DNA from: an uncultured Oscillospiraceae bacterium
Lineage (GTDB): Bacteria; Bacillota_A; Clostridia; Oscillospirales; Oscillospiraceae
Assembly (NCBI GenBank): GCA_910584605.1
Contig: CAJUAW010000075.1
Coordinates: 1 to 13,619, forward strand
Length of the DNA: 13,619 nucleotides
Reading direction: 5' to 3'
The notes under the pieces: model-generated
The model's input: the letters and a program-made list of their open reading frames with translations, nothing else
The model's database searches: none
Told to the model about the DNA's origin: nothing
Program-made: the position numbers and the translations under genes
Shown: one piece after another, positions 6,694 to 13,284 of the stretch
Position numbering within the stretch: the first letter of the stretch is position 1
Layout of the letters: each line of letters opens with the position of its first letter

Positions 6694-6721
6694 ATTATAC
6701 CATTCACCGCCCTTTTGTCAA
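6694..6721 (-). promoter_or_regulatory. Consensus promoter of the antisense RNA
   Basis: Read on the minus strand: TTGACA (6721-6716), 16-nt spacer, TATAAT (6699-6694). Both boxes and the spacer length are identical to the opposing peptide promoter. The start would be near 6687. Confidence 0.85.
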
Positions 6722-6732
6722 GGCGGTTTTTT
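6707..6732 (+). terminator. Terminator of the peptide mRNA
   Basis: On the plus strand CCGCCCTT (6707-6714) pairs with AAGGCGG (6720-6726) with one bulged C and a TTGTC loop, followed by six T's (6727-6732). It gives a peptide mRNA of about 300 nt. The loop and right arm contain the -35 box of the antisense promoter. Confidence 0.75.
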
Positions 6733-7537
6733 AGTATAATCCGTCCAAAAGTTCCACAATCGCCCCAATCACGCCATCGTTGCAGTGGCAGAGAATCCGC
6801 GCCCCCCAGTCCTTGACCTCCTGGGCGCAGTTGGCGGGGGCGAAGGGGATGGCGGACAGCTCCAGCATGGGGATATCGTTCTGGTTGTCCCCCACGCAGT
6901 AGATGTGCTCCGGGGCCACCTCCAGCAGCTCGGCCACCCGGGCCACGCCGCCCCCCTTGTTGCTGCCCTTGGCGGTCAGCTCCAGGTAGCGGGGGTTGGA
7001 GAAGATGGCCTCGTACCGGTCCCCCCACTGCCCCAGCAGCCGGGCCTGGGCCTGGAGGAGCACCTCCCGCTCCTGGTGGAACAGGGCCTTCACCCAGGGC
7101 GTGGGCATGCCGGCCACCTCGCACTCGGTGTAGTCGCAGTTCACCTTTTTCAGATGGGAAAAGGTGATGTAGTTGGGGTGGCAGACGTAGATATCCTCCC
7201 CATGGTAAACCTCCAGGGACAGGGAGGGAAACTCCGCCATCACCGCCGCCAGGTCCTGGGGAGCGGACTCGGGCAGCTGGGTCTGTTCCAGCATCCGGTC
7301 CGCCTGGAAATCGTAGATGGCGGCCCCGTTGGACAGCACCGCCGGAGCGTTCATGGGCACTAGATGGGCGTAGGGGGCGAAGGTGCGGTGGGCCCGTCCG
7401 GTGGAAACGGCAAAATACCCGCCCTCCCCGGTGAAATAGCGGAGGGCCTCCAGGTTGCGCTCCGGGATGCGCAGGTCCATACTGTACAGCGTGTCGTCAA
7501 AGTCGCTGGCCAGCAGCAGACCGTCAAATTTTCCCAT
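6731..7537 (-). CDS. Cof-type HAD-IIB phosphatase
   Basis: The 268-aa protein is a haloacid dehalogenase-superfamily hydrolase of the Cof/YidA type, which dephosphorylate sugar phosphates or cofactors; the substrate cannot be told here. Motif I is SDFDDTL (nucleophile Asp12, general acid Asp14). Motif II is VSTGR (44-48). Motif III Lys lies in GSNKGGG (Lys194). Motif IV is GDNQND (216-221). The type IIB cap lies between motifs II and III. AAAGGAGG is 5 nt before the ATG. The start overlaps the end of the membrane protein gene by 14 nt, so it is the last gene of the helicase operon. No terminator follows it on this strand. Confidence 0.9.
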   Translation of the reverse strand: MGKFDGLLLASDFDDTLYSMDLRIPERNLEALRYFTGEGGYFAVSTGRAHRTFAPYAHLVPMNAPAVLSNGAAIYDFQADRMLEQTQLPESAPQDLAAVMAEFPSLSLEVYHGEDIYVCHPNYITFSHLKKVNCDYTECEVAGMPTPWVKALFHQEREVLLQAQARLLGQWGDRYEAIFSNPRYLELTAKGSNKGGGVARVAELLEVAPEHIYCVGDNQNDIPMLELSAIPFAPANCAQEVKDWGARILCHCNDGVIGAIVELLDGLY

Positions 7538-8141
7538 GGGGGCCTCCTTTCGCCCCTCCTGGGGGCTCCTGCGCTTTGGCCAGCAGCCACATCCGTCTGG
7601 CCAGCAGCGCGGCAGAAATGGTGAAAAAAACCTCCAGTGCGGTGGATACCATCCGGGGGATCAGGAACAGCACCCCGCAGCCCAGGGTGATGAGCCGCCA
7701 CGTCCGGAGCGGCTTTGACCAGCGGAAGGGGTCCTGGCGGCGCAGGGTCAGAAGGATGAGCAGCAGCGCCAGCATCAGCAGTACGCAGGCGGACGCGGCC
7801 AGCAGCACATGGAGGGCGGCATATTTTGGAAAATACTCTGGCAGATAGGGGATGGCCAGGGCGTAGGCCAGGCAGAGGCAGGCGGCGGCGGCCAGCAGCC
7901 GGACTGCCAGTCCGGCCCGCCAGCCGGGCAGGACGGCCGCAAGGGCGTTGAGCATCACCAAAAAATAGCCCCCCGCCAGCACGCCCCAGTAGATGAAGCC
8001 CCGGTAGTGGTCCGGTCCGGTGACCGCGATCACCGAAAAGTTGGTACCGAACCACCGCATGCTCCCCGCAAAGAGGAGGGTATAGGCCGGAATGAGAAAG
8101 CAGGCGAAAACATGCACGAAAAACCGCTTGAGCTTGATCAT
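7524..8141 (-). CDS. Six-helix integral membrane protein, unknown
   Basis: The 205-aa protein has hydrophobic segments at about residues 7-26, 48-71, 79-100, 108-132, 147-163 and 167-184. A positively charged loop (RRQDPFRWSKPLR) lies after the fourth helix, and a glycine-rich tail ends the protein. I do not recognise the family and see no catalytic motif. It should lie in the cytoplasmic membrane. Its ATG overlaps the helicase stop as ATGA (4 nt), and its own end overlaps the HAD start by 14 nt, so the three genes are almost certainly translated from one mRNA. Confidence 0.8.
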   Translation of the reverse strand: MIKLKRFFVHVFACFLIPAYTLLFAGSMRWFGTNFSVIAVTGPDHYRGFIYWGVLAGGYFLVMLNALAAVLPGWRAGLAVRLLAAAACLCLAYALAIPYLPEYFPKYAALHVLLAASACVLLMLALLLILLTLRRQDPFRWSKPLRTWRLITLGCGVLFLIPRMVSTALEVFFTISAALLARRMWLLAKAQEPPGGAKGGPHGKI

Positions 8142-9319
8142 AACCGCTCCACGGCGGCCACCAGGTCGCCTTTTTCATTAAAGTGGACCGCCCGGATCTG
8201 GCTGCCGGTGCATTTGGCGATGTCGTCCAGCCTCAGCCCCTCGCTGATGCTGGCCACCAGGGAGAAGGCCACGCCGTGACGCTTGGCCCGTCCGGTGCGG
8301 CCAATGCGGTGGATGTAGTACTCGTTCTCATCGGGAACATCGTAATTGAACACGGCGTCCACATCGTCGATGTCCAGTCCCCGGGCGGCCACATCGGTGG
8401 CGGCCAGCACCCGGAGCTTGCCGTCCCGGAATTTTTTCAGGGTGTGCTCCCGGAGGGACTGGGTGATGTCCCCGTGGATGGCCTCGCAGGAAATCCCCCG
8501 CATGGCCAGCAGGCCGGCCAGACGGTCGGCCATATTTTTGGTGTTGCAGAAGGCGATGACCCGCTCGTAGTTCCCCATCTCCAGCAGATGGGCCATCATG
8601 TCCGCCTTCTCCCCCCGGTCCACATCCAGACGGAACTGGGCAATGTCGGGCCGGTTCTCCTGGTCGGCCTGGACGGTGATCTCCACCGGCTCCCGCTGGT
8701 AGACCCAGGAGATGTCCAGCACCTCCCGGGAGATGGTGGCGGAGAACATGCCCAGGTTCTTCCGCTTGGGCATGGTGTCCAGAATACGGGTCACATCCTG
8801 AACGAAGCCCATGTCCAGCATCCGGTCGGCCTCGTCCAGCACCACCGTCTCCACCTTGTCCAGCCGGACGGTGCGCCGCTTCATGTGGTCCATCAGCCGC
8901 CCGGGGGTGGCCACCACGATCTGGGGCTTCTTCTTCAGCTGGTTGATCTGACTGCCGATGGGCTGGCCGCCGTAGAGGCACACCACCCGCACTCCCTCCT
9001 TAAAGGCGCACAGGTCCCGCAGCTCGTCCCGAATCTGGATGGCCAGCTCCCGGGTGGGGGCCAGCACCAGGCCGGTGACGTCGGTGGCCGCGGGGTCGGT
9101 GTGCTCCACCATGGGGATGCCGAAGGCGAAGGTCTTTCCGGTCCCGGTGGGGGCCTTGGCGATGACGTCCTTCCAGTCCATGAAATAGGGGATGGCCCCG
9201 GCCTGGATGGGGGTGGCCTCTGTATAGCCCTTCTGGCCGATGGCCCGCATCAGCTCCGGGGAGAGGCCCATCTCGTCGTAGCGCGCTATGCCGCTGACGG
9301 TTTGTCCGTTGATTTCCAT
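8138..9319 (-). CDS. DEAD-box ATP-dependent RNA helicase
   Basis: It unwinds or remodels RNA in the cytoplasm, with likely roles in ribosome assembly or mRNA decay. The 393-aa protein has all core motifs: Q motif GYTEATPIQ (31-39), motif I APTGTGKT (56-63), Ia APTRELA (87-93), Ib TPGR, II DEAD (162-165), III SAT (193-195), V ATDVAARGLD and VI HRIGRTGR (337-344). It ends about 50 residues after motif VI, so it lacks the long basic tail of CshA/CsdA-type helicases. A longer frame begins at GTG 9349, but that codon overlaps the expected RNA start; ATG 9319 has GAGAGGG at about 8 nt and is preferred. It is the first gene of the helicase-membrane protein-HAD operon. Confidence 0.92.
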   Translation of the reverse strand: MEINGQTVSGIARYDEMGLSPELMRAIGQKGYTEATPIQAGAIPYFMDWKDVIAKAPTGTGKTFAFGIPMVEHTDPAATDVTGLVLAPTRELAIQIRDELRDLCAFKEGVRVVCLYGGQPIGSQINQLKKKPQIVVATPGRLMDHMKRRTVRLDKVETVVLDEADRMLDMGFVQDVTRILDTMPKRKNLGMFSATISREVLDISWVYQREPVEITVQADQENRPDIAQFRLDVDRGEKADMMAHLLEMGNYERVIAFCNTKNMADRLAGLLAMRGISCEAIHGDITQSLREHTLKKFRDGKLRVLAATDVAARGLDIDDVDAVFNYDVPDENEYYIHRIGRTGRAKRHGVAFSLVASISEGLRLDDIAKCTGSQIRAVHFNEKGDLVAAVERL

Positions 9320-9354
9320 AATCGTATCCCTCTCTATATAATCTGTCACTTTAT

Positions 9355-9382
9355 ATTATACCTGTTTTTTCGGGATTGTCTA
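9355..9382 (-). promoter_or_regulatory. Promoter of the helicase operon
   Basis: Minus strand: TAGACA (9382-9377, one base off consensus), 16-nt spacer, TATAAT (9360-9355). RNA would start near 9348, about 28 nt before the chosen ATG. Confidence 0.75.
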
Positions 9383-9391
9383 TCCTTTTGC

Positions 9392-9426
9392 AAAAAAGAT
9401 GCCCGCAGTCAGAATGGACTGCGGGC
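9392..9426 (-). terminator. Rho-independent terminator of htrA
   Basis: Stem GCCCGCAGTC with GACTGCGGGC (10 bp, perfect) around a 6-nt loop, then ATC and six T's on the minus strand. It lies 18 nt after the htrA stop. Confidence 0.92.
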
Positions 9427-9443
9427 TGGGCAGAGGGAGAGGC

Positions 9444-10817
9444 TCACCACGGGAAGAGGTTCCCGAAGGGCCACTGGTAACCATAGTAGCCGCCGTTCCC
9501 CTGGGAGGGCTGCTGTTGCTGCTGCTCCTGCTGGATCTGGTTGCGGCTCTCCGTCTCGGCGTTCTTCTCGTCGAAGGTGATGGTGAGCTTCAGCTCCTGC
9601 CGGTCCCGGATCACGGTGAGGGTGGCGGTATCGCCGGCCTTGTAGCCGGTGGACAGGGCCGCGGTAAGGGCGGTGGAGGAATCAATGGCGGTATCGTCGA
9701 TGGCGATAATGATGTCGTTCGCCTGAAGGCCCGCCTTTTCCGCGCAGGAGCCGTCGGCCACCGAGACGATCACCGCTCCGGCGGAGATGCCGTAGCGCTG
9801 AGCCTCCTGAGAGACGTTATCCACCCTGACCCCCAGGTAGGGCTTGCCGGTGACGTAGCCGTGGGCGATGAGGTCGGCCAAAATGTCCTTCACGTCGTTG
9901 ATGGGCAGGGCGAAGCCCAGGCCCTCGGCGCTGACGCCGGAGGAGGATTGGGTGTACTTGGCGGTGGTGATGCCGATGACGTTGCCGTAACTGTCAAACA
10001 GCGGCCCGCCGGAGTTGCCCGGATTGATGGCGCAGTTGGTCTGGAGCACGTTGAGGGTGGTGCTGTCGCCGTTGTCCCCGGTGGTGATCAGCCGGTCCAG
10101 GGCGGACACCAGGCCGTCGGTAAGGGAGTAGGTCAGCTCGCCCAAGGGGTTGCCGATGGCGTAGACCGCCTCGCCCACCACCAGCTTGGAGCTGTCCCCC
10201 AGGGTGACGGGGGTGAGGCCGGTGGCCTCGATCTTCAGCACGGCCACATCGTTGTCCTTTTCGCCGCCCACCAGCCGGGCGTCGTACTGGCTGCCGTTGG
10301 AGAAGGACACCTGGATCGTAACCGAGGAGTCGTTGACCGCGCTCTCGATCACGTGGTAGTTGGTGGCGATGTAGCCGTCCTGAGAGAGGACAAAGCCGGA
10401 GCCGGAGGCGGCGGAGGTGGTGGTCTGTCCGAAAATGTTCACGGTGGTGTTCACCGTGATGCCCACGCAGGAGGCCAGGTTGGCGGCGTAGAGCTGCTCC
10501 GGAGTCATGGGCTGGCCGTTGTTGGTGTTGAGCACGGTCCGCACCTGGGGGCGGTCTTCCTCATAGATCACGGTGGAGCTGGAGGAAGCCACCATGCGGT
10601 TGTAGAGGTAGGCCCCGCCCACCCCCGCGCCGCCGCCGGCGATGGCGCAGGCCAGCACCAGGGCGATGAACTTGCCCGCGCCGCCCTTCTTGTGCCGGGG
10701 CTGCATGGGGCCGGTGCTGTAGGGAGTGCCGGACATTCCCGGCTCCGGGTCCACGTAGCCGCCGAAGCCGCCGCGGTAACCGTCGTTCTCGCTGTTGTAA
10801 AAGTTGAATTCATCCAT
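9444..10817 (-). CDS. htrA: Membrane-anchored HtrA/DegP-type serine protease (S1C)
   Basis: This envelope quality-control protease cleaves misfolded exported proteins. The 457-aa protein has a disordered Gly/Tyr-rich cytoplasmic N-terminus (1-48) and one transmembrane anchor (about 49-72). The trypsin-like domain has His155 (TNYHV), Asp190 (DNDVAVLKI) and Ser269 (GNSGGP). One PDZ domain lies at about 326-415 (YLGVRV ... AGLQANDIIIAIDD). The triad is intact. The C-terminus is unusual: after the PDZ comes a Gln-rich run (QIQQEQQQQQ) and an aromatic tail ending FGNLFPW. AGGAG lies 9 nt before the ATG. The gene stands alone between a terminator and a palindromic element that is also found before the next gene. 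Confidence 0.95.
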   Translation of the reverse strand: MDEFNFYNSENDGYRGGFGGYVDPEPGMSGTPYSTGPMQPRHKKGGAGKFIALVLACAIAGGGAGVGGAYLYNRMVASSSSTVIYEEDRPQVRTVLNTNNGQPMTPEQLYAANLASCVGITVNTTVNIFGQTTTSAASGSGFVLSQDGYIATNYHVIESAVNDSSVTIQVSFSNGSQYDARLVGGEKDNDVAVLKIEATGLTPVTLGDSSKLVVGEAVYAIGNPLGELTYSLTDGLVSALDRLITTGDNGDSTTLNVLQTNCAINPGNSGGPLFDSYGNVIGITTAKYTQSSSGVSAEGLGFALPINDVKDILADLIAHGYVTGKPYLGVRVDNVSQEAQRYGISAGAVIVSVADGSCAEKAGLQANDIIIAIDDTAIDSSTALTAALSTGYKAGDTATLTVIRDRQELKLTITFDEKNAETESRNQIQQEQQQQQPSQGNGGYYGYQWPFGNLFPW

Positions 10818-10865
10818 ACTAAAACGCTCCTCTCGAAACGGATTTCAGGTATTCCTGTGATCTAT

Positions 10866-10886
10866 GGGTATCATACCCCCAAAATA
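10866..10886 (-). promoter_or_regulatory. Palindromic operator-like element before htrA
   Basis: GGGTATCATACCC (10866-10878) is a perfect 6-bp inverted repeat around one base. On the transcribed strand it follows a possible -10 box TATTTT (10886-10881) by about one base, so it would cover the RNA start. A weak -35 (TTGTTT) lies 18 nt further up. A 13/14 identical copy precedes the AI-2E permease gene. Confidence 0.5.
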
Positions 10887-10976
10887 TGAAAAAAGCATGA
10901 AGAAAAACAACTATCTTTTTGAACATTCCAGGGGGTTTTTGGTGATTTTATGAACGGGAGTCCTGCACTGCCGCCG

Positions 10977-12131
10977 TCAGCCGGGCCGCTCGCTCAAGAT
11001 GGCGGCAATATCCCTGGCGGCGGCCTCCAGGTCCAGGCGGACGCCCCGGAACATGCCCATCCCGGCCAGGTTGAGGATCACCAGCACCACCACCGGCCCG
11101 AACACCATCCCCAGTACCCCCGCCAGCTTCATGCCCACATAGATGCTCACCAGGGACAGGATCGGGGACAGCCCCGTCTGGTCGCCCACGAACTTGGGTT
11201 CCATCACCCGGCGGAACAGGGCGATCACCCCCCAGATGGCCATCAATTCCACTGCGCCGGTGAAATCCCGGGTAAACAGAGCCACAAAGGCCCAGGGGAC
11301 CATCACGGTGCCCGCCCCGATGATGGGGATAAAATCCATCACCGCCAGCCCCAGGGCCAGCAGCAGTCCATAGGGCTGCCGGATCAGGAAAAAGCCCGCC
11401 AGCAGGATGAAGAACACCCCCACCGACAGGAGAAACTCCGCCTTGACATAGCCGCCGAAGGCGCCCAGCGCGGTAGTGCGCAGCTGGCTCAGGAAGCGGC
11501 GCACCCCCTCATCCAGATGCTGCACATACCGGCTGCGGAGGTAGGGGTAGTCCGCCGTCAGCAGAAAGGCGGCCATCACAAAGATCACCAGCGCCACGCA
11601 GAAGCCGGGCAGGCCCATGGCCCGCTCCCCCGCCTCCATGCCCAGGCTGCCCAGCATGGCGGGCGCCGCCTCAGACAGCCACTGGAACAGGTCCTCCCCG
11701 GCCTTCTCCACAAGCTCGGTAACCTGGGGGGGCACCAGTGCGAGCAGCTGGGCAAACAGCTGCTCCAGCTGGTCCAGGACCGACTGGAGCTGGTCCAGCA
11801 GCCCGCTCCAGTTCTGCACCAGGGACACCAGCTGTCCCGCGGCGGCATAGACCAGCAGGGCCAGCGCCCCGCCCAGCAGTCCGAACAGCACCAGCAGGAG
11901 GAACAGTGTCACCGCCTGCCGGTTCCAGCCCAGCGCCCTCTGCAGCCGCTTCACCATGGGATTGAGCATCGCGGCGGTCATCAGCGCAAACAGAAACGGA
12001 GCAAACAGAGACAGCAGAGGCCGTCCAAACGCCGCCAGCATCCACACCGCCAAGGCCGCCAGCACCAGCCGGATGCCCAGCCGGAGCCACAGCGCCCCTC
12101 GCTGCTCCCAGGTAAGCTTCCGGTTCTCCAT
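10977..12131 (-). CDS. AI-2E family permease (YtvI-like)
   Basis: The 384-aa integral membrane protein belongs to the AI-2E family. Family members include autoinducer-2 exporters, Na+/H+ antiporters and the sporulation protein YtvI; which applies is not clear. There are two N-terminal helices (about 15-35, 39-58) and a third at about 75-98. A long extracytoplasmic amphipathic region follows (about 100-165), then several helices in the C-terminal half. Family signatures are seen in LALGLAVMDFIPIIGAG and the late MEPKFVGDQTGLSPILSLVS segment, the latter much like YtvI. The ATG is preceded by GGGAG at 9 nt. A palindromic element sits 30 nt upstream; the gap to htrA (159 nt) holds no terminator. 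Confidence 0.88.
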   Translation of the reverse strand: MENRKLTWEQRGALWLRLGIRLVLAALAVWMLAAFGRPLLSLFAPFLFALMTAAMLNPMVKRLQRALGWNRQAVTLFLLLVLFGLLGGALALLVYAAAGQLVSLVQNWSGLLDQLQSVLDQLEQLFAQLLALVPPQVTELVEKAGEDLFQWLSEAAPAMLGSLGMEAGERAMGLPGFCVALVIFVMAAFLLTADYPYLRSRYVQHLDEGVRRFLSQLRTTALGAFGGYVKAEFLLSVGVFFILLAGFFLIRQPYGLLLALGLAVMDFIPIIGAGTVMVPWAFVALFTRDFTGAVELMAIWGVIALFRRVMEPKFVGDQTGLSPILSLVSIYVGMKLAGVLGMVFGPVVVLVILNLAGMGMFRGVRLDLEAAARDIAAILSERPG

Positions 12132-12161
12132 CCTTCACCGCTCCCTTCCCAATTGTATGAA

Positions 12162-12181
12162 GGGTATCCTACCCCAGAATA
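12162..12181 (-). promoter_or_regulatory. Promoter and operator-like element before the permease
   Basis: GGGTATCCTACCCC (12162-12175) is a GGGTA/TACCC inverted repeat, 13/14 identical to the element before htrA. On the transcribed strand it directly follows TGC-TATTCT (-10 at 12181-12176, with an extended TGn). Confidence 0.5.
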
Positions 12182-12205
12182 GCACAAAATGGGTGAATAA
12201 AATGT

Positions 12206-12240
12206 AAAAATTACCGGCCTGCACCAGGCCGGTAATTTTT
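12206..12240 (-). terminator. Rho-independent terminator of degV
   Basis: A perfect 15-bp stem, AAAAATTACCGGCCT (12206-12220) with its complement (12226-12240), around loop GCACC. A/T runs on both sides make it potentially active in both directions. It begins 5 nt after the degV stop. Confidence 0.92.
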
Positions 12241-12245
12241 GATCC

Positions 12246-13109
12246 TTATACGCGGTAAATCACACCGATGAGATTCGGCCCGGCGTTGATGGCGATCACC
12301 CCGCCAATCTGATAGGCCATCGCGGGCTCCTCCCCCAGCTCCTGGCGGCACAGGTCCAGCAGTTTCCCCGACTGCTCGGCATTGCCGCCCTGGATCAGCA
12401 GGTAAGGGGTCCCTTCCCGGCGCTCATTTTTGCACATGTCCACCAGCTTGGCTGTCACCGCCTTCTCGCCCCGGATCTTGGCCAGAATCCGGGACTCCCC
12501 GTTGACGAAGGTCATGATGGGCTTCAGGCCCAGCGCCTCCCCCACAAAGGCGGCGGCGGCCGATACCCGGCCCGACTTTTTGGCGAAGCGCAGGTCCAGC
12601 GGAACGAAGACAACCTGCACATGGTCCACCCAGTCCTGGATAAAGTCCACCACCGTCTGGGGTGTAGCGCCGCCGGCGGCCATCCGGGCCCCCTGGACCA
12701 CCGCCCAGCCGTAGCCCATGGTGTAGTTCAGGGCGTCAATGATGTGGATGCGGAAGGTCTCCTCCGCCTCCGGGTGATCCCGGTAGAAGGCGCCCCTGGC
12801 CTGAAAGGCGTTGGAACAGGTAGCGGAGCCCTTGGAGTTGATGGAGGTGTGGATCAGATCGGTGTACCCCTCCTGCCAGGCCGTCTCAAAGAGCTCGGTA
12901 AACACATAGGGGTTGAGCTGGGCGTGGGTGGGGATCTGAGGGGCGGCCAGAAGCATCTCATAAAACTCCTGGGGGGTGAAGTCAAAGCCGTCGGCGTACT
13001 CCTTGTCCCCCATGGCGATGGGGAACGGGAGCACCTGAATGTTCAGCTCCTCCCGCAGGGAAACCGGGATGTCGGCGGCGGAATCGGTGGAAAACTTGAT
13101 GCGAGCCAT
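12246..13109 (-). CDS. DegV family fatty-acid-binding protein
   Basis: The 287-aa protein has the DegV/FakB fold, which binds a fatty acid and presents it to a fatty acid kinase for phosphorylation; the particular fatty acid is not predictable. Motifs seen are FSTDSAADIP at the N-terminus, PTHAQLNPY at about 60-68, the lipid-contact segment HTSINSKGSATCSNA (a variant of the usual SSGLSGTY pattern), and the KKSGRVSAAAAFVGEALGLK helix-strand region with LKPIM. The ATG has AAGGAGGG at about 6 nt. It has its own promoter and terminator, so it is a single-gene unit. Confidence 0.9.
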   Translation of the reverse strand: MARIKFSTDSAADIPVSLREELNIQVLPFPIAMGDKEYADGFDFTPQEFYEMLLAAPQIPTHAQLNPYVFTELFETAWQEGYTDLIHTSINSKGSATCSNAFQARGAFYRDHPEAEETFRIHIIDALNYTMGYGWAVVQGARMAAGGATPQTVVDFIQDWVDHVQVVFVPLDLRFAKKSGRVSAAAAFVGEALGLKPIMTFVNGESRILAKIRGEKAVTAKLVDMCKNERREGTPYLLIQGGNAEQSGKLLDLCRQELGEEPAMAYQIGGVIAINAGPNLIGVIYRV

Positions 13110-13172
13110 AATGGACCCTCCTTATCACAGGGCGTTCGCCCGAAACTCGTTCCGTATTGGAAAATCACAGCC

Positions 13173-13201
13173 ATTATGGCAGAAAATGGCGGACTTGTCA
13201 A
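13173..13201 (-). promoter_or_regulatory. Promoter of degV
   Basis: Minus strand: perfect TTGACA (13201-13196), 17-nt spacer, CATAAT (13178-13173, one base off consensus). RNA would start near 13166, about 57 nt before the ATG. Confidence 0.85.
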
Positions 13202-13236
13202 TTGAAAATCCAGAAGCCGCCCAGTCCAAGCCAAAC

Positions 13237-13272
13237 AAAAAGCCAGAGGCCGTGTACCAACCGCCTCTGGCT
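13237..13272 (-). terminator. Terminator of the SLH-like gene
   Basis: Stem AGCCAGAGGC (13241-13250) with GCCTCTGGCT (13263-13272), 12-nt loop, five T's on the minus strand. It lies 12 nt after the stop of the surface protein gene. Confidence 0.85.
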
Positions 13273-13284
13273 CGCTTCTGTGCG

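Noticed and set aside
6597..6730. tRNA, riboswitch or CRISPR in the gene-free stretch
   Set aside because: The hairpins do not form a cloverleaf, no repeat-spacer pattern exists, and the convergent promoters explain the structure better.
9320..9349. GTG start giving a 403-aa helicase
   Set aside because: GTG 9349 coincides with the predicted RNA start just after TATAAT and has no ribosome site; ATG 9319 has one.
9509..9535. CTG/CAG-like repeat as a microsatellite
   Set aside because: It encodes the Gln-rich tail of HtrA in frame with mixed codons and is too short and irregular for a repeat tract of its own.
10866..10879. Copper-repressor CsoR operator or sigma-B GGGTAT promoter
   Set aside because: CsoR sites have the opposite order (TACCC then GGGTA) and no GTTTAA box is found 12-15 nt before GGGTAT, so neither named regulator is supported.
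8183..12182. Long plus-strand open frames opposite helicase, htrA and the permease
   Set aside because: Low-complexity Gly/His/Gln/Arg translations antisense to genes with intact catalytic motifs; typical of high-GC third positions.
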